Of a DNA stretch of 14,398 nt, positions 5,525-14,113 are shown in pieces. A model generated the notes under the pieces. That model had not been told where the DNA came from. It searched no databases and saw nothing but the letters and a program-made list of their open reading frames with translations. The DNA comes from Myxococcales bacterium (GTDB lineage: Bacteria > Myxococcota_A > Bradymonadia > Bradymonadales > Bradymonadaceae): positions 1 through 14,398 of the forward strand of contig SKMT01000565.1 in NCBI GenBank assembly GCA_007120915.1, given 5' to 3'. How positions within the stretch are numbered: the stretch's first letter is position 1; every line of letters starts with the position of its first letter. The position numbers and the translations under genes were made by a program.

Positions 5525-6436
5525 ATGACGACAATCACGAACTGGAGCCGGCGATTCTGTGTGGGGCTGGTTGCGGCGGTGGCGCTGCTGGCATTGAGCT
5601 CGCCGGCGTTCGCTCAGGATGCGGATGTGGCGGTGCTGGTCACGGAGGTGGTGCATCCGGACGGGGACGACGAACAGATCCGCTTCTGGTGGAGCGATGC
5701 CGATCAACCGCAGTGGACGGACTCCGACAATGCGGTGTTTCGCGGGCTTGACCGGGTGGGGGTCCGACCGCTTCAGCCTGAACGGGTCGACATCAGCCGC
5801 ATCTACCGGCGCCCCGGTCTTTCTGCCGAGAATGCCGCGCAACTGGGCAGGCTGCTGGGGGTAGACCAGGTGTTGGTGGGCACGCTGGAGTATCGACCGG
5901 TGGGCCCGGTGGCGCCGCTGGGGCTGATGGGGGTCGAGGCGCACGCGGAGGTGACGCTGGTGCCCGCGGGCAATTCGGAGGCGGTGGCCCTCGATAAGTT
6001 CGAAGTCACGCGCCAGGTGTTCGGAGACGGTGCCGACGAGCTTCTCGATGAGGCGCGCGCCGACGCCGGGGAGGCGCTCGGAGAGATGATGGGCCAGAGC
6101 TTCCGGCGCGCCACCGGGCAGGTCGGATTGGACACGGAGGAGACGCTTCTGGCGTTTCGGGATGTGGAACACTCCGCGTACCTCAATAAGATTCGTGAAC
6201 GGCTCGAAGAGCTCGAGGAGGTCGACCGGGTGGTCAAGCGCTGGGCCGCTGAGGGAGTGATCGCAGTGGAGGTTCAGCCCGGTGAGGATGGCGTCGACGA
6301 TGAGGTGGCCGATTATGCCCGGCGGGTGCTTGAGAACCACGACTTCGAACAGTTCGATGTGGTGGGTGTGCCCGCCGCAGAAGGGCTCGATGGGGTCCAC
6401 GAGCTGTGGCTGGAGACCGGTGAGGGGCGGATGTGA
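5525..6436 (+). CDS. Secreted protein with CsgG/FlgT/TolB-N-like fold, function unknown
   Basis: A 303-residue exported protein. The ATG at 5525 opens a clear signal peptide: RR at 9-10, hydrophobic core VGLVAAVALLAL, and cleavage after Ala30 (SPAFA then QDADV). Residues about 31-200 show beta strands with a helix and the segment AAQLGRLLGVDQVLVGTLEY. That segment recalls envelope proteins of the CsgG, FlgT and LpoB/TolB-N type, in which a gene product 'searches' for a parameter-like value; this similarity is by eye. A helical, charged stretch (KIRERLEELEEVDRVVKR) leads into a second small alpha/beta domain ending in HELWLE. There is no lipobox. Its stop overlaps the start of the downstream permease by 4 nt, so the two are translationally coupled. 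The ribosome binding site is weak (GGAA). Confidence 0.75.
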   Translation: MTTITNWSRRFCVGLVAAVALLALSSPAFAQDADVAVLVTEVVHPDGDDEQIRFWWSDADQPQWTDSDNAVFRGLDRVGVRPLQPERVDISRIYRRPGLSAENAAQLGRLLGVDQVLVGTLEYRPVGPVAPLGLMGVEAHAEVTLVPAGNSEAVALDKFEVTRQVFGDGADELLDEARADAGEALGEMMGQSFRRATGQVGLDTEETLLAFRDVEHSAYLNKIRERLEELEEVDRVVKRWAAEGVIAVEVQPGEDGVDDEVADYARRVLENHDFEQFDVVGVPAAEGLDGVHELWLETGEGRM

Positions 6437-7779
6437 GCGAGGGGAGTCCCGAAACGGAGGGGACATCCGATGAGCCTCCGGTGTTGGGGCCGGGCCAGCA
6501 GTGGGAACGCTACGAGCGGTATCCCTATCTGCTGGCGAAGGTGGTGTTTTTCGCCATTCTCATCGCTGCGGTGGGCTGGGTGCTGGTGGAGTTGAGCACC
6601 ATCGTATTTCCAATCTTCATGTCACTGCTGCTGGCGTATCTGTTGAATCCGGCGGTGGGAACTCTTCAGCGCAAGGGAGTGCCCAGGTCCGGCGCAGTGG
6701 CGCTGGTGCTGACGGGGCTGTTGGCGTTTCTGGTGTTGTTTGCCTGGGTGCTGTACCCGACGATGGCCGAGCAGGTGCGCAGGATTGGAGAGCGGGCCCC
6801 GCAGGCGTGGGCGTTTCTGGAGCGGGAGTTTTTCCCCTGGCTGGCGGCGACCTTCGGCATCGAGTTGCCGGCGACGCTGGAGGAAGCACTGGAGCAGTAC
6901 AGCGAGGAGATCCGGGATGCGCTGCCGGTGGTCGCCGAGCGCATCGGGGAGTGGGTTGGCGAGATCGTCACCCACACCCAGGTGGTGCTGGTCAGTCTGT
7001 TCAATCTGGTGATGATCCCGATCTTCACGGTGTATTTTCTGCGGGATTTCGAGAGCGGAAAACAGCGGCTAAAGGGGCTGGTTCCCGAATGGCGGCGCAC
7101 GCTGATTCTGGATCGTCTCAAGAAGATGGACCGTGCCGTCGGCCAGTGGTTTCGCGGTCAGCTTCAGGTGTCGATGATCCTGGCGGTGCTGTACGGCATT
7201 GGGCTGGGGTTGGTCTACGGGCTGACCGGCCACAGCGCCCAGTCGGGGGTAGTCATCGGGCTGTTGACCGGATTTTTAAACATTGTTCCCTATCTGGGAT
7301 TCGCCGTCGGGTCGCTGCTGGCGTATCTGGTCATTTTGATCGAGTGGACGACCTGGTGGGCGTTGCTCGGGGTGACGCTGGCGTTCACGGGCATTCAGCT
7401 TGCCGAAAGTTACTATATCACCCCCCGGGTGATGGGACACAAGGTGGGGATGAGTCCGGTGGCGGTGATCATCGTGCTACTTATCGGTGGCAGCGTGGCG
7501 GGGATCATGGGCGTGCTGTTGGCGATTCCAGTAGCGGGGGCGATCAAAGTGCTGCTTCCGGACATGATCCGGTGGTACTACGACAGTTCACTGTATACCG
7601 GGGTGCCAGAGGTACCCGCCCAGCGCAATCACCGGGAGCCGATGGCGCAGCAGTCGAAGAAGGAGGGCAGCGAGAGGTATCCGGAGGCAAGAATTTATCG
7701 CCGCCCCCCTGCATCCGCTCACGATGGGCAAGGGTCCGACCAGACGGACGATGAGCACAGCGACGAATCTACAACATGA
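6433..7779 (+). CDS. AI-2E (PerM/TqsA) family transporter
   Basis: A 448-residue inner-membrane permease of the AI-2E/UPF0118 family, whose members include TqsA (autoinducer-2 export) and others thought to move ions or small solutes; the substrate here is unknown. GTG at 6433 overlaps the previous stop codon. After a soluble N-terminus of about 35 residues come paired helices (VVFFAILIAAVGWVLVEL), a long periplasmic-type helical region (about 100-190), and the diagnostic C-terminal half: FTVYFLRD, GFLNIVPYLGFAVGS, and ITPRVMGHKVGMSPVAVI followed by GIMGVLLAIPVAGAI. The last roughly 60 residues form a hydrophilic tail rich in Arg, Asp and Ser, longer than in typical 350-residue relatives. No AI-2 synthase is nearby. 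Confidence 0.93.
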   Translation: MSEGSPETEGTSDEPPVLGPGQQWERYERYPYLLAKVVFFAILIAAVGWVLVELSTIVFPIFMSLLLAYLLNPAVGTLQRKGVPRSGAVALVLTGLLAFLVLFAWVLYPTMAEQVRRIGERAPQAWAFLEREFFPWLAATFGIELPATLEEALEQYSEEIRDALPVVAERIGEWVGEIVTHTQVVLVSLFNLVMIPIFTVYFLRDFESGKQRLKGLVPEWRRTLILDRLKKMDRAVGQWFRGQLQVSMILAVLYGIGLGLVYGLTGHSAQSGVVIGLLTGFLNIVPYLGFAVGSLLAYLVILIEWTTWWALLGVTLAFTGIQLAESYYITPRVMGHKVGMSPVAVIIVLLIGGSVAGIMGVLLAIPVAGAIKVLLPDMIRWYYDSSLYTGVPEVPAQRNHREPMAQQSKKEGSERYPEARIYRRPPASAHDGQGSDQTDDEHSDESTT

Positions 7780-7792
7780 CACGGGGGCGTGG

Positions 7793-7821
7793 TTGACACC
7801 TTCATGTGGCGTTGAAACGAT
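7793..7821 (+). promoter_or_regulatory. Possible promoter for the PilZ-like/J-like gene
   Basis: A perfect TTGACA (7793-7798) with a 17-nt spacer to AACGAT (7816-7821, 3 of 6 -10 matches). It lies in the 105-nt gap, 64 nt before the ATG at 7885. A small palindrome TGGAC-C-GTCCA (7873-7883) sits just before the start codon where a ribosome binding site should be. Confidence 0.35.
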
Positions 7822-7884
7822 AGAACTCCGTGAACTGGCATCTTTGTAACCGATGCAGACCAACGCCCTGACTGGACCGTCCAC

Positions 7885-9993
7885 ATGAATCAGAAAAAGT
7901 GGTCGGGCGACGAAGCTGCCCTCTTTGACGCCCTCCAACAACTGATCGATGAACGCTTCTCGACGCTACCCTCGTCGTCGCTTCAGCAGGTGTTTTCGGC
8001 CATCGTCGAACAACACGGCGAAAGCGAAGACGGGGCCGATGAGGAGTCGAGTGGTTGGACGGATCGTATCAGCAGCGATGAGGTGGGGGTGCTCGATTCG
8101 AGTGCGGTGATGGTCACCCGCAATTCGGACTCCGAGGTCGAGGCGCATGCGGCGGTGGAAATCGTGGTGCGCAACCCATCGGATGTGCTGGCGCTTCTGG
8201 AGCAGATTCTGGAGGTGGGGGCGGTGATGGTTCAGATGGAACCGCCGCCGGATCTGAACGAGCTGATGGAGATGACGCTGACATTTCCGGAGGCCCATCT
8301 GACGATCGAATCGTCGGGGCGGGTGGTCAACAACTCGGAGCGCGGCACTGCCATCGAAGTGTCGGGTCTGGGCAGGGAAGACCGGGTGTCGCTGGCAGCG
8401 ATGCAGGATGAGCTGCGCAGCCGGCAGCCAGATCTGGAACAGAGCGAGGAAGATAGCACTGCGGCGGTAGACGATTCGATTCAGGAACCGAGTGCGGTCC
8501 AGCCGGTGTTCCAGGACGACGATCCGCGTCGGTCGTTTGCTCCGATCAACACCACCAGCGGGCGGGTTACAACCGGTTCGAATCGCCACGGCAAGCGGCG
8601 GATGGTGACCACCTCCCGGCGCAGCGTGGAGTTGCCCGATCCCGACATGAACGTCGCCACCTCCACACGGCGTGTGACCAAACAGGACGGCAAGTCGACC
8701 CGGGAGTTCTTCGGACCGCCTCCTCCCTGGTACGAGGTGCAGGGGGAAGCGGAACGTGTCGAGACGTTGAGCCAAGAGCGAGTGCTCGACATTCTGCTGC
8801 AGCTTTCGGAGGACGGGTTTACGGGGCTGCTGATGTTCGATGAACACGGCGAGCGACGGGAGCAGCTTCTGTTTGATTCGGGCTACGTGGTGGAGCGATC
8901 GGTGAAGCCTCGACAGACCGACGAGGAGCTGGGGCCGATGCTTCTGGCCGCCGACCACATCACCAAACGCCAGCTTGCAATGGCCGCCGCCCATGCCGAT
9001 GAACTGGGGTTGGGAGTGGCGCGAAGTCTGATGGACCTGGGGATACTCAATCCCGATCAGTTGCGTCATGCCATCGCCGGGCGGCTGACATTTTTGCTGC
9101 GCGAGTTCTGTGACCGCCAGCAGGGCGTGGTGCGCATTTACGAGTCGCATACACTTCCGGCTGGATTTTTGCCCCAGCCGCCGCTGAGGGTACACGTGGC
9201 GGTGGAGCGCATCATCTATGACCGGCTGTATCGGCGTCTGGCGCAGTATTCGACCGAAGAGCGTGAAGAGCGGATGCAACCGCACGTGGGCAGCTATCCG
9301 GAGATCATCGGTCACCAGCGCGACCGCCTGGAGCGTGCGGTGGGCCAGCCGGAGCAGATGAAATTCGTGGAGCAGACGATTACGGGCAACATCCGGATGC
9401 GAGAGGTGATGACCGAAAGCAGCCTGCGCCCACCGGAGACCTTCGCCACCGTCTTTTCGCTCCACCGGATGGGGCTGGTGCGTTTCGACCGTTCGCTACA
9501 TGAGACGGTGGTCCGTGAGAGACTGCGTGAAAATATCACCGTCAAACACATGAGCGTGCACAAGGCGAGTTACTTCGAGGTGCTCAATGTACACTGGTCG
9601 AGCTACTCCGAGGTGATCGAGGAGGCGTACCAGCGGCTCGTCGACCAGTTTGCAATCGAGAACATGCCCGACGACCTGGCCCCGGATATCCAGCAGAAGG
9701 TCGAAGAGATCAACGAACGACTGGAAGCAGCCTACGCGGCGCTGGCAAAGCGCAAGACGCGCCATGCCTATCGCACCCGGATCATGCCGGAGTACAAACT
9801 GGACCACGCCATCCCGCTGTTTCTAAAACAGTGCGAACTGGCGGAGCGGCGCCAGAACTGGGTGGAAGCGCGGGACGCGATCTTGAGAGTGCTTGAAATC
9901 GAACCGGATCACGAGGAAGCGAAACGCAAGTTGGATTCGCTCGATGAGCACATCGAGGGGCGAGCGGTGGATCCGGCGGAGACGTTTCCGTAA
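7885..9993 (+). CDS. Multidomain regulator: PilZ-like, DUF4388-like, degenerate J-like, TPR
   Basis: A 702-residue cytoplasmic protein with no membrane segment. Residues about 87-175 resemble the PilZ-like domains of deltaproteobacteria (beta strands AVEIVVRN, then TLTFPEAHLTIESSGRVV and RGTAIEVSGL). Residues 175-285 are a disordered Ser/Arg/Asp-rich linker. Residues about 294-447 resemble DUF4388 (PATAN): LSQERVLDILLQLSEDGFTG, then MFDEHGERREQLLFDSGYVV. Residues about 560-632 look like a DnaJ J-domain (SYFEVLNVHWSSYSEVIEEA ending in AYRTRI) but lack HPD, so Hsp70 stimulation is unlikely. The C-terminus has a TPR-like pair (WVEARDAILRVLEIEPDHEE). Such mixes occur in myxobacterial-type signalling and motility proteins. 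Ligand and partners are unknown, and domain names rest on pattern recognition. No good ribosome binding site precedes the ATG at 7885, and the next gene is separate. Confidence 0.8.
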   Translation: MNQKKWSGDEAALFDALQQLIDERFSTLPSSSLQQVFSAIVEQHGESEDGADEESSGWTDRISSDEVGVLDSSAVMVTRNSDSEVEAHAAVEIVVRNPSDVLALLEQILEVGAVMVQMEPPPDLNELMEMTLTFPEAHLTIESSGRVVNNSERGTAIEVSGLGREDRVSLAAMQDELRSRQPDLEQSEEDSTAAVDDSIQEPSAVQPVFQDDDPRRSFAPINTTSGRVTTGSNRHGKRRMVTTSRRSVELPDPDMNVATSTRRVTKQDGKSTREFFGPPPPWYEVQGEAERVETLSQERVLDILLQLSEDGFTGLLMFDEHGERREQLLFDSGYVVERSVKPRQTDEELGPMLLAADHITKRQLAMAAAHADELGLGVARSLMDLGILNPDQLRHAIAGRLTFLLREFCDRQQGVVRIYESHTLPAGFLPQPPLRVHVAVERIIYDRLYRRLAQYSTEEREERMQPHVGSYPEIIGHQRDRLERAVGQPEQMKFVEQTITGNIRMREVMTESSLRPPETFATVFSLHRMGLVRFDRSLHETVVRERLRENITVKHMSVHKASYFEVLNVHWSSYSEVIEEAYQRLVDQFAIENMPDDLAPDIQQKVEEINERLEAAYAALAKRKTRHAYRTRIMPEYKLDHAIPLFLKQCELAERRQNWVEARDAILRVLEIEPDHEEAKRKLDSLDEHIEGRAVDPAETFP

Positions 9994-10060
9994 CAGAACT
10001 CGTGTGGTTAGCTTCGAGCTTCGGGGGCGGCGATCAAAACCGACAACCAGGAGGCAGAGC

Positions 10061-11314
10061 ATGAAACGGCTGGAGCGGATGCAGCAGTTGGTATTTGAAA
10101 ATGACTCCAAGATCCTGTTCTGGGTCTTCGACGGCATCGGAGGGCTGCCGCACCCGGAGACGGGGAAAACGGAGTTGGAGACCGCGGATACACCGGGGTT
10201 GGACGCGTTTGCGCGCCGTTCCAGTTGCGGAGGGATGGTGCCATTCGGCCCCGGGGTCACTCCCGGAAGCGGGCCGGGGCACCTGTCGTTGTTTGGCTAT
10301 CCGCTCGAGCAGTTCGATCTGCCCCGCGGGGTACTGGAGGTGCTGGGGGCGGACGGGGCGTATCATCGGGGAGATTGGGTCGGTGAAGTCGAGCCCGGGC
10401 CCGGCGATCTGGCGATGCGAGGAAACTTCGCTTCCCTGCAGCGACAGGATGGCGAGATGGTCGTCTCCGACCGGCGGGCCAACCGACTGGCCACCGCCGA
10501 AAACAAGCGCATCTGTGAGATGCTCAGCCGTAAACTGCAGGTGGATGGATACACAGTCTACGTGCATCCGGGCAAAGAACACCGGTTTGCGCTTTTGATC
10601 CGGGGCCCCGATCTGGCGGGAGGGTTGACCGATTCAGACCCTCAGAAGTCGGGCATTCCTCCCAGGGCCGTGGAGGCAGAACGCCCTCAAGCCCAGCAAG
10701 CCGCCCGGGTGTGCAACGAGATCATTGACCGGGCCACTGAACTTCTCGATGAGGAGCCGGAGGCGAACACGGTACTGTTGCGCGGCATCGGCTGTGCCCC
10801 GGATATCCCGACGCTCGAAGAGTTGTACGGCATCAAGGCCGCCGCCATTGCCACCTATCCGATGTACCGGGGAATCGCCCGCCTTCTGGGGATGGACATC
10901 CTGGATGTGGGCAGCATGAAGCACGAAGACGAGGTCAAAACCCTGGAAGAGCACTTCCAGGACTACGACTTCTTCTACCTGCACATCAAAGAGACCGACA
11001 GCGTCGGCCACAAGGGAGCGTTCGACGAGAAAGTGCAGATCTTCGAGTCCGTCGATCCCTTATTTGAACGGGCTCTGGAACTGGACTTCGACGTCGTCGC
11101 GCTCACCGGCGACCACTGCACCCCCTGTGTGCTCGGCGACCACTCCTGGCACCCGATTCCGACGGCGCTGTGGTCGAAGACGGTGCTCGACGGCGGGGTT
11201 CAGTCCTTTGATGAGCGTCAGGTGCGGCAGGGGACACTGGGGATTATCGAGTCCAGAGACCTGCTGCCGTTGGCGCTGGCGGAGGCGGGGCGGTTCAAAA
11301 AGTACGGGGCGTAG
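10061..11314 (+). CDS. apgM: 2,3-bisphosphoglycerate-independent phosphoglycerate mutase, archaeal type
   Basis: A 417-residue enzyme of the alkaline phosphatase superfamily that interconverts 2- and 3-phosphoglycerate in glycolysis. Metal and catalytic sites visible: Asp24 in FDGIGG, the nucleophile-type Ser70 in TPGSGPGHLSLFGY, then HIKETDSVGHKG and the TGDHCTPC...DHSWHPIP segment that supplies metal-binding His and Asp. Length is close to the archaeal ApgM norm of about 400. AGGAGG (10049-10054) sits 6 nt before the ATG at 10061; the frame is open earlier but without such a site. Related proteins are sometimes called phosphonopyruvate decarboxylase or homoserine kinase, so the exact substrate is inferred. 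It stands 67 nt after the previous gene, with no clear promoter in the gap. Confidence 0.93.
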   Translation: MKRLERMQQLVFENDSKILFWVFDGIGGLPHPETGKTELETADTPGLDAFARRSSCGGMVPFGPGVTPGSGPGHLSLFGYPLEQFDLPRGVLEVLGADGAYHRGDWVGEVEPGPGDLAMRGNFASLQRQDGEMVVSDRRANRLATAENKRICEMLSRKLQVDGYTVYVHPGKEHRFALLIRGPDLAGGLTDSDPQKSGIPPRAVEAERPQAQQAARVCNEIIDRATELLDEEPEANTVLLRGIGCAPDIPTLEELYGIKAAAIATYPMYRGIARLLGMDILDVGSMKHEDEVKTLEEHFQDYDFFYLHIKETDSVGHKGAFDEKVQIFESVDPLFERALELDFDVVALTGDHCTPCVLGDHSWHPIPTALWSKTVLDGGVQSFDERQVRQGTLGIIESRDLLPLALAEAGRFKKYGA

Positions 11315-11342
11315 AAGGGACCAGGGACCGGGGGAGGACCTT

Positions 11343-11416
11343 TCCGAGATCGACGTTGTCGCGTAAAGTAGGCATGCACCAGCGCTGAAACTTCAACCGA
11401 CTGTGACGATCTCGGA
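11343..11416 (+). promoter_or_regulatory. Long-range 10-bp inverted repeat overlapping the lipoprotein RBS
   Basis: TCCGAGATCG at 11343-11352 is perfectly complementary to CGATCTCGGA at 11407-11416. In RNA this would pair the leader with the Shine-Dalgarno GGAGG (11414-11418), with two further U-G pairs possible at the outer end. The intervening 54 nt include the palindromes GCATGC and CAGCGCTG. If both arms are transcribed, the stem could mask translation of the downstream gene. No known riboswitch class is recognised. Confidence 0.4.
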
Positions 11417-11423
11417 GGATCTC

Positions 11424-12605
11424 ATGCACAACTTTACCCGCCGGTGGCCCCGGCGCTTTCTGGCGGTCTGGCTCGTTGTATGTCTTGGGGTAGGCACCCT
11501 GGCTGTGACCGGGTGTGACCGCGACGACGAGTCCGCCGCTGACCAACAGGATGAGCTACAACAGGATGAAGCCCCCGTCGAGCAACAGGCCGACGAAGAG
11601 CCGGAGGGCGTGGACCTGGAGGCCGCCGAGCAGCGGGCCGACGACAAGTGGAGTGCGCTGTCGCTGGAAGAGCCGGTGGATGCAGACAAACTCCACGGCT
11701 TTCAGAGTGCTGCGGCGGTGTACACGTTCGTGCAGTTCCTCGTGATGCTCGCTCCCGCCGGCGACGACGGTGGAGAGGCGGCGCTGACCGGTGATATCGA
11801 CGAGGAGTTCAGTTGCCCCGAGATGGAAGAACACGATGACGGGACCGTCGAAATCACCGGCGGGTGCACCGATGAGGAAGACCGGGAGTGGACTGGCTCA
11901 GCACACATCGAGCCAAAATACGACCGCACCTACGGGCTGACCGGTCCCATGCTGGGCGAAGAAGATAAAAAGGGTGGAGAATTCCAACTGGCCACCGTCA
12001 CCAGCGATCTGAGCGCCAGCGGCGCCGAACCCTGCGAAAGCGATCCGGACGTCCAGCTTGAAACGAGCATCGAGATTGACGGTGAGGTCACGCTCGATCA
12101 GGTCGGCGACGAGGAATATGAGTTTGGCATCGACCTCTGGTTTCACGGCGACGAGGCGGATCACGCCAACTGCGAGATCACCGAGGAGGCGGCGGCATTC
12201 ATATATCAGGGCGCCGTCACGCTCCAGGAGGTCGATGATGAGGGTCATTCCACCGCCCACACCTGGAATGGCGACGGCGTGATTGTAGATGAGGGCAGTT
12301 GGCATCGCGCCGAGACCACAGACCAGGTATTTGATCTAAGTCAGTGCGAGACGACGCCGATGTCCGGGGCCACTACGCTGCATTCGGAGGGCAAGCAGTT
12401 GGAATTCCGATACATCGGCGCCGAGCGCTGCGAAATGGAAGCCGAGGCCGAGTGGTATCTTGACGGCGAAAAAATGGGCACCATCGAAAGTGTCTACTGC
12501 AGCAACGTGGGGGGCGTATCCGGTTCGGTGGGCGCAGCGTTGTTGCTGTTGTTGGCGGTCGCGAAGCTTCGGCGCGAACAATCTCCACTGATTTCAACTG
12601 GCTGA
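11424..12605 (+). CDS. Acidic Cys-rich lipoprotein with C-terminal membrane anchor
   Basis: A 393-residue surface or periplasmic protein of unknown function. The ATG at 11424 has GGAGG 5 nt upstream. A lipobox VTGC places the lipidated Cys at 31, after a basic start (FTRRWPRRF) and hydrophobic core; Asp32 at +2 would favour inner-membrane retention if E. coli Lol rules apply. Residues 32-70 are a Gln/Glu/Asp-rich linker. The body is acidic, with strand-like repeats and about eight Cys (SCPEM, GGCTDE, EPCESD, NCEITE, QCETT, RCEME, VYCSN), suggesting disulfides outside the cytoplasm. The C-terminus has Cys359, then a Gly-rich and Leu-rich segment (AALLLLLAVA) and KLRRE, in the order of MYXO-CTERM-like sorting signals but with 9 extra residues after the basic group. 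No domain family is recognised. Confidence 0.8.
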   Translation: MHNFTRRWPRRFLAVWLVVCLGVGTLAVTGCDRDDESAADQQDELQQDEAPVEQQADEEPEGVDLEAAEQRADDKWSALSLEEPVDADKLHGFQSAAAVYTFVQFLVMLAPAGDDGGEAALTGDIDEEFSCPEMEEHDDGTVEITGGCTDEEDREWTGSAHIEPKYDRTYGLTGPMLGEEDKKGGEFQLATVTSDLSASGAEPCESDPDVQLETSIEIDGEVTLDQVGDEEYEFGIDLWFHGDEADHANCEITEEAAAFIYQGAVTLQEVDDEGHSTAHTWNGDGVIVDEGSWHRAETTDQVFDLSQCETTPMSGATTLHSEGKQLEFRYIGAERCEMEAEAEWYLDGEKMGTIESVYCSNVGGVSGSVGAALLLLLAVAKLRREQSPLISTG

Positions 12606-12659
12606 GCTGCGTCGGTGTTTTGGCTGGATGTGTAGGGTTTATCGTTTGAGGTGGTCCGA

Positions 12660-14042
12660 ATGATCGAGAAGTTCAAGCGCCAGGCCCATAAAATCGAAGA
12701 GATGACCCCCGACGAGCGGGATCGGTATGCCGATTTCTTGCGCGCCGGGTCGATACTGGTGGTGGTGCTGGGCCACTGGCTGGTGACCTACATGACCGTA
12801 GAAGACGGCGAGATCATCGCTGATGTTCTGCTTCAGGTCGTCCCCGAGACCCAGTGGGCGACCTGGGTGGTGCAGGTGATGCCGTTGTTCTTTTTCGTCG
12901 GCGGGATGGCCAATGCCATCGGCTGGGAGTCAGCACAGCGCAAAAATGAAAGCTACATCAACTGGCTTCGCAAGCGGGCCAGAAGGCTGTTGTGGCCGGT
13001 GGTACCGCTGATTTTGTTCTGGATACCGGTGGTGCTGCTGTTGGACTGGCTTGGCTCGCCGGCCGACATGTTGACACTGATGAACCAGGCGGTGCTGATT
13101 CCGCTGTGGTTTCTGGCGGCCTACATGCTGGTGGTGATGATCTCGCCGGTTGCCTATTGGTTGCACCGCAAGTTCGGGCTGGCGGCGCTGGGCGGGTTCG
13201 TGGTGATGGCACTGCTCTGTGACATCGGCCACCGAAGCGGGGTGCCCGTGGTGGGGTGGTTGAACTACCTGTGGGTGTGGGGAGCGGTCCATCAGGCAGG
13301 GTTTTTCTGGCACGACGACCGGATCCCAGAAGCACCCTGGAAAGGAATCTGCATCGCGGCGGTGGGTTATGCGATTCTGGTGGTGCTGACCCAGTTTTTT
13401 GACTACCCGCTGGCGATGGTCGGCACCGGGGAGGCGGCGCCCCAGCCGGGAGACTCCAACAATACCCCGCCGAGTATCGCGCTGCTGGTGTTGGGTGCCG
13501 CCCAGATCGGGCTGATTTCGGCGTTTCGGCGCCCCGTGGGCCGGCTGTTGCAAAAGCCGTTGCTGTGGGGAGCGGTGGTGCTTGTGGGAAGCCGGATCAT
13601 GACGGTGTACATCTGGCATATGACGGCGATGGTCGCCGTGGCCGCAGCGGCCTATCCCACAGGGTTGTGGCCCGACCCGGAGGGAGTGACGGCGGTGTGG
13701 TGGCTCACGCGGATTCCCTGGGTGTTACTGCTGACCGTAGCGCTTCTGATTTTGGTGTTTGCCTTCGGGCGGTTTGAGCGCGCCCGTGAAGGTCGGCCGA
13801 CCACGCTGGAGGGATGGCCGGCAAGACTGAAAGCCTTCGGTGGCGTGGTATTGACCGTCGCCGGGCTGGGCATCCTGATCACCGGGGGGCTCTATGATGC
13901 GGAGGGACCAATGGCGGTGCCAGTGGTTCCGCTGGTGATGTTGTTCGTCGGGCTGGTGGGGCTGGGTGTGGTCGGAACCCGGCTGTTCGGCCGGTGGGCC
14001 GACACCGACCCGGAACCGCCACCGGAAGATGGCAACATCTGA
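12660..14042 (+). CDS. Acyltransferase-3 family integral membrane protein
   Basis: A 460-residue membrane protein of the acyltransferase-3 (OatA/NodX) family, which transfers acyl groups to envelope sugars; the acceptor here is not known. The family signature R-x10-H is exact: Arg28 and His39 in DFLRAGSILVVVLGHW. ATG at 12660 is preferred to GTG at 12651 because GAGGTGG (12648-12654) then sits 5 nt upstream and the earlier codon overlaps it. About ten or eleven hydrophobic helices follow (e.g. MPLFFFVGGM, LIPLWFLAAYMLVVMI, MTVYIWHMTAMVAVAA). Two extra C-terminal helices (about 375-440) and an acidic/Pro tail extend beyond the usual core. There is no fused SGNH domain. The next gene, a phosphodiester-glycosidase-like secreted protein, also acts on envelope sugars. 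Confidence 0.88.
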   Translation: MIEKFKRQAHKIEEMTPDERDRYADFLRAGSILVVVLGHWLVTYMTVEDGEIIADVLLQVVPETQWATWVVQVMPLFFFVGGMANAIGWESAQRKNESYINWLRKRARRLLWPVVPLILFWIPVVLLLDWLGSPADMLTLMNQAVLIPLWFLAAYMLVVMISPVAYWLHRKFGLAALGGFVVMALLCDIGHRSGVPVVGWLNYLWVWGAVHQAGFFWHDDRIPEAPWKGICIAAVGYAILVVLTQFFDYPLAMVGTGEAAPQPGDSNNTPPSIALLVLGAAQIGLISAFRRPVGRLLQKPLLWGAVVLVGSRIMTVYIWHMTAMVAVAAAAYPTGLWPDPEGVTAVWWLTRIPWVLLLTVALLILVFAFGRFERAREGRPTTLEGWPARLKAFGGVVLTVAGLGILITGGLYDAEGPMAVPVVPLVMLFVGLVGLGVVGTRLFGRWADTDPEPPPEDGNI

Positions 14043-14043
14043 C

Positions 14044-14072
14044 ATTACGCCCAGAAGCGCGCCCGCTATACT
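14044..14072 (+). promoter_or_regulatory. Candidate promoter for the last gene
   Basis: TATACT at 14067-14072 matches the -10 consensus at 5 of 6. With a 17-nt spacer the -35 is ATTACG (14044-14049), 3 of 6. The element lies in the 71-nt gap between the acyltransferase stop and the next start. A CTGACA at 14039-14044 is a better hexamer but the spacer would be 22 nt. Confidence 0.4.
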
Positions 14073-14113
14073 CAGCAAGGTCCGATGCTTCGGTACGCAG
14101 AATGGATGTCGCC

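Noticed and set aside
5176..5538. Pro-rich minus-strand ORF across the repeat array
   Set aside because: Its PPTIPGF-type repeats simply translate the 40-bp DNA repeats, and it has no ribosome binding site or homology-like features.
7836..7849. Sigma54-type promoter around TGGCAT
   Set aside because: TGGCA is present but the -12 GC element is missing at the required spacing.
7966..9465. Long minus-strand open frame of 499 codons inside the PilZ-like/J-like gene
   Set aside because: Antisense shadow: rich in His, Arg and Gln with no recognisable domain or start signal, while the plus-strand gene has clear domains.
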